Assembly (NCBI RefSeq): GCF_904846645.1
Contig: NZ_CAJHBO010000008.1
Coordinates: 62,001-126,000 of the forward strand
Direction of reading: 5' to 3'
Origin: Psychrobacter sp. Pi2-1
GTDB lineage: Bacteria; Pseudomonadota; Gammaproteobacteria; Pseudomonadales; Moraxellaceae
DNA length: 64,000 nt
Positions 18,756-27,907 of this stretch are shown one piece after another (within the stretch, counting starts at the first letter, position 1; each line of letters begins with the position of its first letter). A model generated the notes under the pieces. It did not search any database and was not told the origin of the DNA. It saw nothing but the letters and a program-made list of their open reading frames with translations. Both the position numbers and the translations under genes were made by a program.

Positions 18756-19301
18756 CTATGGTACTGGAATTGAAATATTTATCTGCCAGACAAAACCAAC
18801 CCAAATAGAAATAAAGATCAAAAAGCAAGTTAAACTGAGTGGTTTACAAAGGCCCGAAAACCATAACTTATCAGAGATTATGACGTTCTCGTATCTTTTT
18901 TTATTCTCTAGTAGCAAAGAATAGCGCTGAATTTGCAGCTTGCGAACCAAATCTTTTTCGTGCTTTACATCCGTGTATAGGTAAATAGCGCCAAGTACAA
19001 TCCCAAGTGCGTTTGCTGATATAGCAATTTTAAGTAAAACCAATTGTTCTATTGATAGTAATGACATTTTAGATATTTGCGTGACGATCACCGAAAATAC
19101 ACCAGCTGCTATAGCGACAATCCACTTCATCCATTCGTAGTCTTTTTCTTTTACTAGACTATTCCGTCTAGCCATATCTCTTTCAAGCTCGTCAAGATGA
19201 GGTTTCAACTGTTGATAATGACTATAAAACTCAGTACTCGGATCATTTTCCATCATATGGTTGAACCGATTTTCTAAACTCTTTAGTTCTTTCTGACTCA
19301 C
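18756..19301 (-). CDS. hypothetical membrane protein with coiled-coil start
   Basis: Not recognised; 181 residues. The first 58 residues are charged and helical (LKSLENRFNHMMEND, then LDELERDMARRNSLVKEK), followed by two membrane helices in tandem (about 59-76 and 88-108), a charged segment with VKHEKDLVRKLQIQRYSLLLENKKR (about 111-135), and a third helix at about 154-172 with a short tail. The layout loosely recalls small multi-helix membrane effectors such as SLATT-type proteins, but no motif confirms that. The DNA looks more AT-rich than its neighbours, and the gene sits between two near-copies of one terminator, a sign that it may be an acquired insert. Confidence 0.65.
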   Translation of the reverse strand: MSQKELKSLENRFNHMMENDPSTEFYSHYQQLKPHLDELERDMARRNSLVKEKDYEWMKWIVAIAAGVFSVIVTQISKMSLLSIEQLVLLKIAISANALGIVLGAIYLYTDVKHEKDLVRKLQIQRYSLLLENKKRYENVIISDKLWFSGLCKPLSLTCFLIFISIWVGFVWQINISIPVP

Positions 19302-19446
19302 GATAATTTACTACCTTGAATATGATGTATTTAATAGTATACATTTAAAGAGATCGAGTTCTCATTTTTCTTGCCACGCATCCATTTCAATAATTATGCA
19401 ATTTATCGGCATGTTGTGTTTGCACTACATCTAAAATCATTCAATA

Positions 19447-19481
19447 AAAAGACCTTACCACATTACGCGGCAAGGTCTTTT
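19447..19481 (-). terminator. terminator downstream of the MipA-family gene (copy B)
   Basis: Stem AAAAGACCTTACC / GGCAAGGTCTTTT with one mismatch and a 9-base loop; on the minus strand it ends in a T run. It starts 23 bases past the MipA stop and shares its arm sequence with copy A at 18673-18707. Confidence 0.8.
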
Positions 19482-19504
19482 CCATATCAAAAATCTAAGC
19501 TCAA

Positions 19505-20317
19505 TTAAAACTTATAAAGTAAACCAAGTGTCGTCGCTGCTTCAGTACGTGAGTCGACCATTGGGCTATCGTATTGCTCATTTGGTACATAGCTCACGCT
19601 TTGATTGGCAAACCCTGCCCAGCGCTCATTGAAATCATAGTTGGCACTGATATTGATATACGGGTTCAGGCTTGAGTTAGATTTATACGCATCAACGCCT
19701 GTCTCTGCTGACTCTTTTTCACTGACACCATAGTAGTATTCGTTATAGTCAGCATCATGATATTCAAAGCCAATGCTTGGATAGACCGTTAGCTTGCCTT
19801 TAGTAATTCTAGAAAGGTAAGTCAAGCGAGCCGTGTTACCGCCACTACGATCTAATACATCAGCACCTATCTGCGCGCGGATGCCACCGATAGCGGTACG
19901 ACGCTGGTAGCTTAGACCTGCTTCTGCTGATGATTTACGCTCATCCAAGCCTTGCAGTGCGCCATTGGCATCATCAGGTTCAAACTCAGAACCCGCAAGC
20001 TTGGCATAGGCAGACAGCTGATTGACACCATCGTTGATCAGATACGCACCAGCTTGCGCACCGCGTACATAGACTTTGTTGTTGTCATAAAATGCACCTG
20101 GTAGCACGCGCACTTCAGTGCTGTCTTCGAGATCGTAGGCTGATTTGACCGCCATGACATTGACCCCAACGCTAAGCTCAGCATCTTTGTCAGTCGGCAA
20201 GTTGTCATTAAAAAGTGCGGCGTTAGACAGGCTAGCCACGCTAAATAGTGCAGTAGCGGTGAACGCGCTAAACATAGTACGTGTAGAGATATTAGGTAGC
20301 GCTGCAAGTTTTAACAT
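19505..20317 (-). CDS. MipA/OmpV family outer membrane protein
   Basis: Predicted outer-membrane beta-barrel, 270 residues. A signal peptide (hydrophobic about 15-32, ending SLSNAALF) is followed by alternating strands such as DAELSVGVNVMAVKSAYD, EVRVLPGAFYDNNKVYVRG, SSAEAGLSYQRRTAIGGIRAQIGAD and LNPYINISANYDFNERW. The last residues TTLGLLYKF end in Phe, the usual barrel-insertion signal. MipA-family proteins include a scaffold linking murein hydrolase and synthase in E. coli and OmpV-like porins; which role applies here is not clear. A GAGATCC-like purine stretch precedes the ATG. It is monocistronic, with terminator copy B behind it. Confidence 0.85.
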   Translation of the reverse strand: MLKLAALPNISTRTMFSAFTATALFSVASLSNAALFNDNLPTDKDAELSVGVNVMAVKSAYDLEDSTEVRVLPGAFYDNNKVYVRGAQAGAYLINDGVNQLSAYAKLAGSEFEPDDANGALQGLDERKSSAEAGLSYQRRTAIGGIRAQIGADVLDRSGGNTARLTYLSRITKGKLTVYPSIGFEYHDADYNEYYYGVSEKESAETGVDAYKSNSSLNPYINISANYDFNERWAGFANQSVSYVPNEQYDSPMVDSRTEAATTLGLLYKF

Positions 20318-20464
20318 AATTGGATCTCGTAAGTGAGTATAAATAACTGAGTGGTGCGATTAAGCAAAACGTGTTCAAAAGGGCAAGCTATAAAACGAAT
20401 CAGTAATGTTGGTCAGTATGCTGTTTTTGGGAGCTATATAGCAATGATAGATAAGTATGAGCAT

Positions 20465-21553
20465 TTACTCAATGGCTTTTAGTACTTGTAGTAATTGCTG
20501 GTGAATATCTTGCCACCACCAGACAAAACCAATGCTAATAAGTAACATCGCCAACCATGGTAATAGTTGCCAAATAATGGAAGGTTTTTTAAGTGCTTCG
20601 GGTTCAATACTATTATGATGAACAGCTTCGTGACTTAACGATGAATTGATAGCAGTAACGCTTTCAGCACTATTGTTAGCATTTATATCAGACACATTCG
20701 TTTCATTGTTAGCAAAAGTGGTATCTTGCTCCTTCGAATTCATCTCAAAATGAGGTGACTGTTCGATAGGAGTGGCGTCATACGAGCTGTGATTATCGTG
20801 TTGGTCATGAGATTGGCCACTATACTGACTGTTATATGATGGGGTGTCGTGAGTACTGTATGAGTAGTTGGTTTGATAAGCGTTTAATGTGCGCTGCTGC
20901 TGAATCGCTGCGTTTTGTATAGCGACTGCCAGACGCTGACGGTAGCCAATCGCAAAAGCCAATGCAATTATTAGTCCTGTGATTGCGCCACCGATATGAC
21001 CAGCATTATCAATACCCGGTACAGCAAACCCATAGACGAGGTTGATGCCCATAATAAATATCAGGCTTTTAAGATTGAGTACCATGCCATTGACCGATAT
21101 TTTAAATAGTGCCGCGATTAATAGTGCCGCGCCAATACCCATGATACCGCCTGATGCGCCAGCTGATAGTCCAGGCTGTCCCGTACCATCCAAGATACTT
21201 TGCCATGTCACATAGCTGTTGAGCAAGTTACCACCGATGGCCGCCAGCAAAAACAACGCCAAAAATTTGGCTGAGCCAAACATAGGCTCGGCAATCTGCC
21301 CAAAGAAATATATAGCAAACCCATTAAACAATAAATGCATCAAACCAATGTGCAAAAACGCACTGCTGATCAAGCGCCAAGGATCGTCACCCATGGTAAA
21401 TGGCAACGCATTAGCACCCCATTTGAGCAGTGCCTCAGTTGAAGGGTTGTTGGCATCGACACCTGTCAATATCTGCATAATGAATAGCCCGATAAAGCTG
21501 GCTAGGAGCAGGGTAGTGACGGGCGCTGTTTTTAATAGCTGTTGAATGGTCAT
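20465..21553 (-). CDS. rhomboid-family intramembrane serine protease
   Basis: Cleaves membrane-embedded substrates within the lipid bilayer. The protein has 362 residues. A first helix (about 13-31) precedes the rhomboid core. The oxyanion HxxxN motif is His73-Asn77 (LMHLLFN), the catalytic Ser is Ser134 (GLSAGASGG) and the catalytic His is His186 (DNAGHIGGAITG). The core ends near 210. Odd: about 110 residues rich in Ser, Asn, His, Tyr and Gln follow (about 222-330), then a final membrane helix (about 333-347), so the low-complexity part is a long loop between membrane segments. Substrate is unknown. It is probably transcribed alone. Confidence 0.9.
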   Translation of the reverse strand: MTIQQLLKTAPVTTLLLASFIGLFIMQILTGVDANNPSTEALLKWGANALPFTMGDDPWRLISSAFLHIGLMHLLFNGFAIYFFGQIAEPMFGSAKFLALFLLAAIGGNLLNSYVTWQSILDGTGQPGLSAGASGGIMGIGAALLIAALFKISVNGMVLNLKSLIFIMGINLVYGFAVPGIDNAGHIGGAITGLIIALAFAIGYRQRLAVAIQNAAIQQQRTLNAYQTNYSYSTHDTPSYNSQYSGQSHDQHDNHSSYDATPIEQSPHFEMNSKEQDTTFANNETNVSDINANNSAESVTAINSSLSHEAVHHNSIEPEALKKPSIIWQLLPWLAMLLISIGFVWWWQDIHQQLLQVLKAIE

Positions 21554-21720
21554 AAAAGCGAGATATCATCAAAATGTTGTATATATAGTATAAAGGGTAT
21601 GGTCAGATAATGTTATGTATCCGCAGGTCATCATGGTACAAGTTTTCATAGTCTTGATGGCTGATAGCTTTTAAAACTAGACAGTTCTTAGAAGTCGAAA
21701 ATTCTTAAAAACGGATAGCT

Positions 21721-22920
21721 CTAAAAGTGACCAACTTTAAGATTTTCATAAGTACCTTTTACCAAGATATCATCCGTAACTTTATTGATATCGGTATGAC
21801 CGCAGAATGCCATTGAGATATCACACTCTTTATAGATAATTTCGAGCGCGCGGCGTACCCCATCTTCACCATAAGCGCCCAATCCATAGAGGAAAGCGCG
21901 CCCAATCATCGTGCCTTTCGCACCTAGCGCAATCGCTTTTAGCACATCTTGACCAGAGCGAATGCCACTGTCTAACCATACCTCGATATCACTATCTTCA
22001 GCATGGACAGCTTGTACGATGTCAGACAGCGCAGAAATAGAAGACAGTGCGCCATCTAACTGACGGCCTCCATGGTTTGAGACGACCAGTGCATCGGCAC
22101 CGCTACGGGCCGCCATGATGGCATCTTCAGGCTCCATGATACCTTTGATGATGAGCTTGCCGCCCCACATATCTTTGATACGCGCCACATCATCCCAGCT
22201 CAAACGTGGATCAAATTGCTCTTCTGTCCATGAGCTCAATGATGACAAGTCTTCAACGCCTTTGGCATGACCGACGATATTGCCAAAGCTACGACGTTTG
22301 GTGCCTAGCATATTCATACACCATTGCGGCTTAGTCATTAGGTTGATGATGTTGGTAAGGGTCGGTTTAGGCGGTGCAGACAAGCCGTTTTTGATGTCTT
22401 TATGGCGTTGACCCATGACCTGCAAGTCGGCAGTTAATATTAGGGCTGAACAATTGGCATTTTTGGCCCGTTGAATCAGATTGGCCATATAATCTTGATC
22501 GCGCATGACATATAACTGAAACCAAAACGGTTTGCTGGTATGAGTAGCGATATCTTCGATAGAGCAGATGCTCATGGTCGAGAGCGAGAAGGGCACGCCA
22601 AATTTTTCGGCGGCACGCGCGGCATGAATCTCGCCATCTGCCCACATCATGCCAGTGAACCCAGTCGGAGCGATGGCAACAGGCATATTGACGGACTCAC
22701 CAATCATTTGTGTCGCTAGACTGCGATTGTCCATATCGACCAATACTCGCTGGCGCAGTTTAATACGGTCAAAGTCAGTTTCATTACTACGATACGTGGT
22801 CTCAGTCCATGAGCCTGAATCAACATAGTCATAAAACATGCGCGGCACTTTACGCTCGGCGACACGGCGCAGGTCTTCAATTTCTGTTATTTTCTTTAGT
22901 ACTGGTTTTAAATCTTTCAT
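21721..22920 (-). CDS. lldD: FMN-dependent alpha-hydroxy-acid dehydrogenase, probable L-lactate dehydrogenase
   Basis: Oxidises L-lactate (or a related 2-hydroxy acid) to the keto acid and passes electrons to the respiratory chain. The protein has 399 residues. The family signature SNHGGRQLDG contains the catalytic base His283. FMN-binding segments are visible: PVAIAPTGFTGMMWADGE near 80-97, PFWFQLYVMRDQ near 133, ALILTADLQVMGQR near 158-171, and GAKGTMIGRAFLYGLGAYGE near 345. The length and MKDLKPVLKKITEIEDLRRVAE start resemble proteobacterial LldD. GGTGAG precedes the ATG at good spacing. The neighbouring glutaredoxin-like gene lies upstream on the same strand, 56 bases away, so they may be cotranscribed. 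Confidence 0.85.
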   Translation of the reverse strand: MKDLKPVLKKITEIEDLRRVAERKVPRMFYDYVDSGSWTETTYRSNETDFDRIKLRQRVLVDMDNRSLATQMIGESVNMPVAIAPTGFTGMMWADGEIHAARAAEKFGVPFSLSTMSICSIEDIATHTSKPFWFQLYVMRDQDYMANLIQRAKNANCSALILTADLQVMGQRHKDIKNGLSAPPKPTLTNIINLMTKPQWCMNMLGTKRRSFGNIVGHAKGVEDLSSLSSWTEEQFDPRLSWDDVARIKDMWGGKLIIKGIMEPEDAIMAARSGADALVVSNHGGRQLDGALSSISALSDIVQAVHAEDSDIEVWLDSGIRSGQDVLKAIALGAKGTMIGRAFLYGLGAYGEDGVRRALEIIYKECDISMAFCGHTDINKVTDDILVKGTYENLKVGHF

Positions 22921-22976
22921 GATTTCTCACCACTTTATCGTCGTAATAGGGCGTCTTTGTTATAGGTCTAATACTA

Positions 22977-23285
22977 TTAAGCAAGCAGCTGCTGCAAATC
23001 CATCACCGAAAACGGATAGTTTAATCGTTTGGATGGCGTCAAAATCACAGGAATAGTGGTGGCAAATTCCATCATCAGCGCCTCATCAAAGTCTGCAATA
23101 TCGACATGTTGGTAACTAATCGGTTGTACCGCCTGAAACTGAGTGATTATTTGCTCAGCAATATCACATAAATGGCAGCCCGAGGTGCCCAGTAGCCACC
23201 ATTGATTGTTATTTTCAGCGCTGTTGAGGCTTGGATTTGCTGCAATAACACGCGCTCGTAATACTTCTATATTATCATCGTGCAT
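22977..23285 (-). CDS. glutaredoxin-like protein (DUF836 type)
   Basis: Small thioredoxin-fold protein of 102 residues. The redox motif is CHLC in LLGTSGCHLCDIAEQIITQF (about 32-51). Later parts match the fold: ISYQHVDIADFDEALMMEF and the cis-Pro segment TTIPVILTP. Family members are small redox proteins of unsettled substrate. It lies 56 bases upstream of the lactate-dehydrogenase-type gene, with no terminator between, suggesting joint transcription. No signal peptide, so cytoplasmic. Confidence 0.83.
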   Translation of the reverse strand: MHDDNIEVLRARVIAANPSLNSAENNNQWWLLGTSGCHLCDIAEQIITQFQAVQPISYQHVDIADFDEALMMEFATTIPVILTPSKRLNYPFSVMDLQQLLA

Positions 23286-23582
23286 GGTTAGTCTCTTATC
23301 TTCATACTGATTGCAAAGCGCTGATGCTCAGCACGCGCTTATTTAAAACATAAAATACTTTAACGGTCATTACATCATAAAGAAGTGGGGTAAATAATGA
23401 CAGCGATTGTGAGATTAGGTAAGATGACCTGCTATTGATCGTTATTAATGACTAATGCTCAACAGTTAATGATTGGCTATATATAGCCCGTTTACAATCA
23501 TTGATGCTTAGTTGATGTCTCATAGTCATTGATAGAGTATCAACCTTATCTTATTACTTTTTTAACCACTCGGATATCGCGC

Positions 23583-24272
23583 ATGGCAAGTTTTGGCACA
23601 TTTATTAAACGTCTGTTATTGGCAATTATGCTATTGGTTGTCGCATTCCATATATTGGTCGTCGGGCTATTATTAATTTGGAAAACGCAGCCAATCAATA
23701 ACAGCATGTTTATGTTGACGCATCGCCTAACGGGCGGCACGGTCACTCAGACATGGGCTGAATATGATGCGATTGCCAAATCTGCCAAGCAAGCAGCGAT
23801 TGTGAGTGAAGACTCAACGTTTAGTCAGCACAGTGGTTTTGATTTTAAAGGAATTAAGGCCGCACAAAAGAAGAATGAAGAGACAGGCAAAATGTCTGCT
23901 GGTGGCTCAACGATTACTCAGCAATTGGCAAAGAACTTGTTCCTCACCTCGCATCGCTCTTATGTGCGTAAAGCGGAAGAGGCTGTCATCACTGTGATGA
24001 TTGAGACGCTATGGGACAAGCAGCGCATTATGACCGCTTACCTAAATGTGGCGGAGTTTGGTAATGGTATCTATGGTATTGATGCAGCAGCGCATCATTA
24101 TTTCGATAAGTCTGCGGCCAATCTAAACCGAGATGAGTCAGCACTTCTGATTGCGATGCTTACCAATCCAAAGTACTACGAAGACAATCAAGGCGATAAG
24201 CGTTTACGTAACAAGCAACGTATTATCAAAAAACGCATGAAAAATGCTGTATTACCGCAAGCTTCTTCATAA
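23583..24272 (+). CDS. mtgA: monofunctional biosynthetic peptidoglycan transglycosylase
   Basis: Polymerises lipid II into glycan strands at the outer face of the inner membrane (GT51 family). From the ATG at 23583 it has 229 residues; an upstream TTG in the same frame is not needed. One N-terminal membrane helix (about 9-33) is followed by the GT51 domain, with catalytic Glu76 in SEDSTFSQHSGFD, then GGSTITQQLAKNLFLTSHRSY, and EEAVITVMIETLWDKQRIMTAYLNVAEFGNGIYGI, all diagnostic. There is no transpeptidase domain. It precedes ppk1 by 136 bases on the same strand. Confidence 0.93.
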   Translation: MASFGTFIKRLLLAIMLLVVAFHILVVGLLLIWKTQPINNSMFMLTHRLTGGTVTQTWAEYDAIAKSAKQAAIVSEDSTFSQHSGFDFKGIKAAQKKNEETGKMSAGGSTITQQLAKNLFLTSHRSYVRKAEEAVITVMIETLWDKQRIMTAYLNVAEFGNGIYGIDAAAHHYFDKSAANLNRDESALLIAMLTNPKYYEDNQGDKRLRNKQRIIKKRMKNAVLPQASS

Positions 24273-24408
24273 ATGTAGAGCATGAGGGCTAAGTTATAGG
24301 CTCGGATTGTTGTAGGCTCGGCTATTTCGAATAAGACTAGGACATGCCCTAGAAAAGACAGAACGATAAAAGATGATGGCGTATCGATAACGCAAAAGGA
24401 GTAGTGAC

Positions 24409-26652
24409 GTGGTAGAGATGACTAGTAATCAGGGCGGCGGTGATGTTAACAATATGATTGACGTTAATAAGGTCAACGAGGGCGCTAATGACAATATTGA
24501 TAAAGACATTAGTGTAGATAATAGCCCAAATAACTTGGCCGAAATTGAATGGCAACGCTCAGAAGATGGCAGCTATTCACCGAGCAGTTATATCAATCGT
24601 GATTTGTCTTTACTACAGTTTCATCTGCGGGTATTGGCGCAGGCATCTAGTTCGCGTCACCCACTGCTTGAACGCTTATTTTTCTTGATTATTTTTTCAT
24701 CCAATCTCGATGAGTTTTTTGAGATTCGTGTCGCTGGCATCATGCAAAAGCTTAACATCGGTGATGTATCGACCAGTGCTCATGGCATGCGTCCGAGCGA
24801 AGTGTTAAACGAGATATCTATTATCACTCATGCCGCAATCAGTGAGCAGTATCGTATTCTCAATGAGGATATCTTGCCAGCGCTTGCGCTCGAAGATATC
24901 CGCTACCTAAAGCGTGATGAGCTAAACGCTGATCAGTCTGCATGGATGAAGCGCTATTTTACGGAGCAAGTCGTACCCGTACTGACACCGATTAGCATTG
25001 ATCCGGCGCATCCATTCCCGCGTCTTGTAAATAAAAGCTTAAACTTTATCGCCACATTGGAAGGCAAAGATGCGTTTGGACGTGATATTAACTTGGCGAT
25101 TGTGCCTGCGCCGCGTAGTCTACCGCGTGTGATTCGTCTGCCAGATGAGCTAACTGGTGGTAAAGAGCATCATGTGATGCTATCCGCTATCATTCATGAG
25201 CATATCGGTGAGCTGTTCCCTGGGATGAGTGTGACAGGCTGTCATCAATTTAGGCTGACACGTAATGCCGATTTAGACTTGGCTGATGATGTCGAAGATA
25301 TTGCCAAAGCACTAGAAGGCGAGCTTGAAAACCGCCGCTTCGGCGATAAAGTACGTCTTGAAGTAACAACCGATTGCCCAACGCATATCAGTGAGTATCT
25401 GCTCAATGAGTTTGAGTTGCATGACAATCAGCTATACCGTGTCAATGGCCCAGTCAACCTAACGCGTTTGCTGTTTGACTTTAATATTCCTGCACTACGC
25501 TATCAGCCATTTACTCATGTTGTGCCAAAGGCATTTCGCCGAGAAATGGATAAGTCAGATAAATCGACCAGTATGTTCGCCGCCATGCGTAAGAGCGATG
25601 TGTTGGTTCATCATCCTTTTCATGCGTTCTCACCGATTATCAATTTACTTTGGCAAGCAGCAAGCGATCCCAAAGTATTGGCGATTAAACAAACGCTATA
25701 TCGCTCAGGCACCAATTCAGAAATCGTCAAAGCACTTGCCGCCGCCGCTCGCAATGGCAAAGAAGTCACGGCTGTTATCGAGCTGCGTGCGCGTTTTGAT
25801 GAAGCATCTAATATCGCAGTTGCCAACTATCTACAAGAAGCAGGCGCGGTCGTGGTCTACGGTATCGTCGGTTACAAGACCCATGCCAAGCTCATGCTAA
25901 TCGTACGCCGCGAGGAAGACCGAATCCGCCGTTATGTGCATCTGGGCACCGGTAACTATCACGCGGCCAATGCTAAGGTTTATACGGATTATGGTCTGTT
26001 TAGTGCAGATCCTGATATCTCAGAAGACGTTCACAAAATATTCCAAGAGCTAACCGGCATGGGCAAACCTGCCAACCTCAAAAAACTATTACATGCACCG
26101 TTTACTTTGCATGAGAAATTGATGAGCTTTATCGATGATGAAATCGCTCATGCCAAAGCGGGTAAACGTTCTCATATCATTATTAAAGCCAATGCGTTAA
26201 CTGAGCGCCGCCTCATTGATAAATTATATGATGCCTCGCAGGCAGGCGTTAAGATTGAGCTTATTTTGCGGTCTATGTGTTGTCTACGTCCACAAGTAAA
26301 AGGGCTGTCTGAAAACATCACTGTGCGCTCTGTTATCGGACGGTTTTTGGAGCATACGCGCGTTTATTATTTCTATAACAATGGTGATGAGCGTCTATAC
26401 TGCGGTAGTGCAGACTGGATGGATCGTAACCTATTCCATCGTGTAGAAGTGGCGTTCCCGATTGAGAATAAAAAGCTATTTAAGCAGATTTATCAGGATG
26501 GCTTAATTAACTACTTACAGGATAATACGCAAGCGTGGACACTTGATGGCACTGGCGTTTGGCAGCAATTACAGCCAGCAGCAGGTGAAGAGCCACACGT
26601 CGCACAAGAGCATTTATTAAAAACGATTAATCGTGTCGAGGAATCTAGCTAA
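24409..26652 (+). CDS. ppk1: polyphosphate kinase 1
   Basis: Reversibly makes long-chain polyphosphate from ATP, for stress survival and phosphate storage. The GTG at 24409 has an ideal AAAGGAG seven bases upstream and gives 747 residues. The core starts at about 61 ([19 protein letters not shown]), with [15 protein letters not shown] near 98. The phosphorylated His is His492 in the THAKLML motif, followed by [25 protein letters not shown] second phospholipase-D-like half carries [17 protein letters not shown] and the segment [24 protein letters not shown]. The first 55 residues are an Asn/Asp-rich tail absent from E. coli PPK. A strong terminator follows, separating it from a cluster of small acidic proteins. 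Confidence 0.95.
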   Translation: MVEMTSNQGGGDVNNMIDVNKVNEGANDNIDKDISVDNSPNNLAEIEWQRSEDGSYSPSSYINRDLSLLQFHLRVLAQASSSRHPLLERLFFLIIFSSNLDEFFEIRVAGIMQKLNIGDVSTSAHGMRPSEVLNEISIITHAAISEQYRILNEDILPALALEDIRYLKRDELNADQSAWMKRYFTEQVVPVLTPISIDPAHPFPRLVNKSLNFIATLEGKDAFGRDINLAIVPAPRSLPRVIRLPDELTGGKEHHVMLSAIIHEHIGELFPGMSVTGCHQFRLTRNADLDLADDVEDIAKALEGELENRRFGDKVRLEVTTDCPTHISEYLLNEFELHDNQLYRVNGPVNLTRLLFDFNIPALRYQPFTHVVPKAFRREMDKSDKSTSMFAAMRKSDVLVHHPFHAFSPIINLLWQAASDPKVLAIKQTLYRSGTNSEIVKALAAAARNGKEVTAVIELRARFDEASNIAVANYLQEAGAVVVYGIVGYKTHAKLMLIVRREEDRIRRYVHLGTGNYHAANAKVYTDYGLFSADPDISEDVHKIFQELTGMGKPANLKKLLHAPFTLHEKLMSFIDDEIAHAKAGKRSHIIIKANALTERRLIDKLYDASQAGVKIELILRSMCCLRPQVKGLSENITVRSVIGRFLEHTRVYYFYNNGDERLYCGSADWMDRNLFHRVEVAFPIENKKLFKQIYQDGLINYLQDNTQAWTLDGTGVWQQLQPAAGEEPHVAQEHLLKTINRVEESS

Positions 26653-26709
26653 TTTGCAAAGATACCTTTAGGCAATAATCAGCTATTCGACTATTCAGTT
26701 ATCTATCTG

Positions 26710-26746
26710 ACCAAGCACTGGTAAATACTGGTGCTTGGTTTTTTTA
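26710..26746 (+). terminator. rho-independent terminator after ppk1
   Basis: Nine-base perfect arms (ACCAAGCAC / GTGCTTGGT) with a 12-base loop and seven T. It lies about 60 bases past the ppk1 stop, so the four small genes downstream need their own promoter, which must lie between here and 26952. Confidence 0.85.
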
Positions 26747-26951
26747 TGCTCATCAATTGCAAAAGTTACAAACTGACTTGCAACCTCACAATTATTCACA
26801 TATTGATACGGCAGTACACTGGTGCATTACCCAAGGTCATACCTATAATTAATATCAATTCTGACGCTACTTGATAAGTATTGGCTACTTATTTGAGCGT
26901 TGGTACAAGTTCAAAACCATGTAATCAAATCATAAGAATAGGAAGTAAATC

Positions 26952-27122
26952 ATGAGTACTACTAACGATGACAATTCAGATATCAAGCAAGCTGCAGAAC
27001 AGGTAAATGGTCAGGAAGTTGAGAAGAACTTAGCAGAGAATAAAAAGGTTGATGCTCCTGAATCATTAAGCGAAGAAGAGCAAACGCCTTTTATCGATGA
27101 TGATCTACGTACTGATAAGTAA
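26952..27122 (+). CDS. small acidic disordered protein, cluster member 1 (56 residues)
   Basis: Not recognised. The ATG follows AGGAAG at seven bases. It encodes 56 residues with 16 Asp/Glu and 6 Lys/Arg, no Cys, Trp or Tyr and one Phe; Asn, Gln, Ser and Thr make up most of the rest (start MSTTNDDNSDIKQAAEQ, end TPFIDDDLRTDK). No membrane helix or signal. It is predicted to be intrinsically disordered and hydrophilin-like. First of four similar small genes in a row, 63 bases before the next, none overlapping, each with its own ribosome site. A stress-protective role is inferred from composition only. Confidence 0.65.
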   Translation: MSTTNDDNSDIKQAAEQVNGQEVEKNLAENKKVDAPESLSEEEQTPFIDDDLRTDK

Positions 27123-27185
27123 TCTACGACATCAAACATCAAACATCGAATTAATAATAACAAATAATAAAGCGAGGGATACGCC

Positions 27186-27443
27186 ATGACTATGCAAGAA
27201 CCAGTAGTAACAGACACAGAAGAAAAGGTAATCGTGGATGACCCTGCTGCTAATGAGTTAGAAAACCCTAAAGATAGCTATGCAGGGCGCAAGCACAAGC
27301 CTGAAATCGATGGCCCTGAGCAAGACTCACAAGAGACCGACGAAGTTTATGCTGATCCACGTAAAGAAGAGAATCTTCCAGCTGGTGGCAAGAACGCAGC
27401 AGAACTAAGTGCCTACGACTTGAGCCAAAAAGGTAACGAGTAA
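27186..27443 (+). CDS. small acidic disordered protein, cluster member 2 (85 residues)
   Basis: Not recognised. A GCGAGGG ribosome site precedes the ATG. It has 85 residues, with 22 Asp/Glu, several Lys, Pro and Gly (ENPKDSYAGRKHKPEIDGP near 26-44; ENLPAGGKNAAELSAYDL near 62-79), three Tyr and no Cys or Trp. Composition is that of a soluble, unfolded hydrophilic protein. It differs from member 1 in sequence but shares the acidic, Pro/Asn/Gln-rich style. Gaps to its neighbours are 63 and 65 bases. Function unknown. Confidence 0.7.
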   Translation: MTMQEPVVTDTEEKVIVDDPAANELENPKDSYAGRKHKPEIDGPEQDSQETDEVYADPRKEENLPAGGKNAAELSAYDLSQKGNE

Positions 27444-27508
27444 AGGACTATAGATAACAGCGGGCTAACCAAATTGATAAAATTATAAATATAAAAGAGG
27501 ATATGATA

Positions 27509-27835
27509 ATGCAAGCCAAAGACTCAGCAATAGACAAGGCAAAGATACTAGGATCTGACGATCATAATGCAATTGAGAAAAATACCACTGAGAACAAAGG
27601 AACTGATACTTTTGATGAATCTGTGGTCGACTCAGAACACGTAAATGATAATGACAACCCAGCACGCCAACCAGATCGCCGTGATCAAGAGGGCAGTACC
27701 GCATTTGATGACAATATCAATGAAGATACTGTTGGTAGTGCAGCACCAAAGAGTGAGGGTATTAATGATTTAAATCGTTATGCCAATATTGATAATGCAC
27801 AAACTCGTATTTTAAATCCTGATGAAAAAGATTAG
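27509..27835 (+). CDS. small acidic disordered protein, cluster member 3 (108 residues)
   Basis: Not recognised. The ATG at 27509 is eight bases from AAGAGG; an in-frame ATG at 27503 is too close to it. The protein has 108 residues, is Asp/Asn/Glu-rich, without Cys or Trp. Stretches such as HVNDNDNPARQPDRRDQEG (about 45-63), GSTAFDDNINEDTVGSAAP (about 63-81) and NAQTRILNPDEKD at the end show no repeat or domain. The single Tyr lies near residue 91. Like its neighbours it looks disordered and soluble. Coding is supported by position, ribosome site and intact frame between two similar genes. Confidence 0.7.
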   Translation: MQAKDSAIDKAKILGSDDHNAIEKNTTENKGTDTFDESVVDSEHVNDNDNPARQPDRRDQEGSTAFDDNINEDTVGSAAPKSEGINDLNRYANIDNAQTRILNPDEKD

Positions 27836-27907
27836 ATAGGTTTAAATCTTGAAAGATATATAGCGTTTCTTGGATTAGACCAGTAATTATTATAGTAGGG
27901 AGTACCA

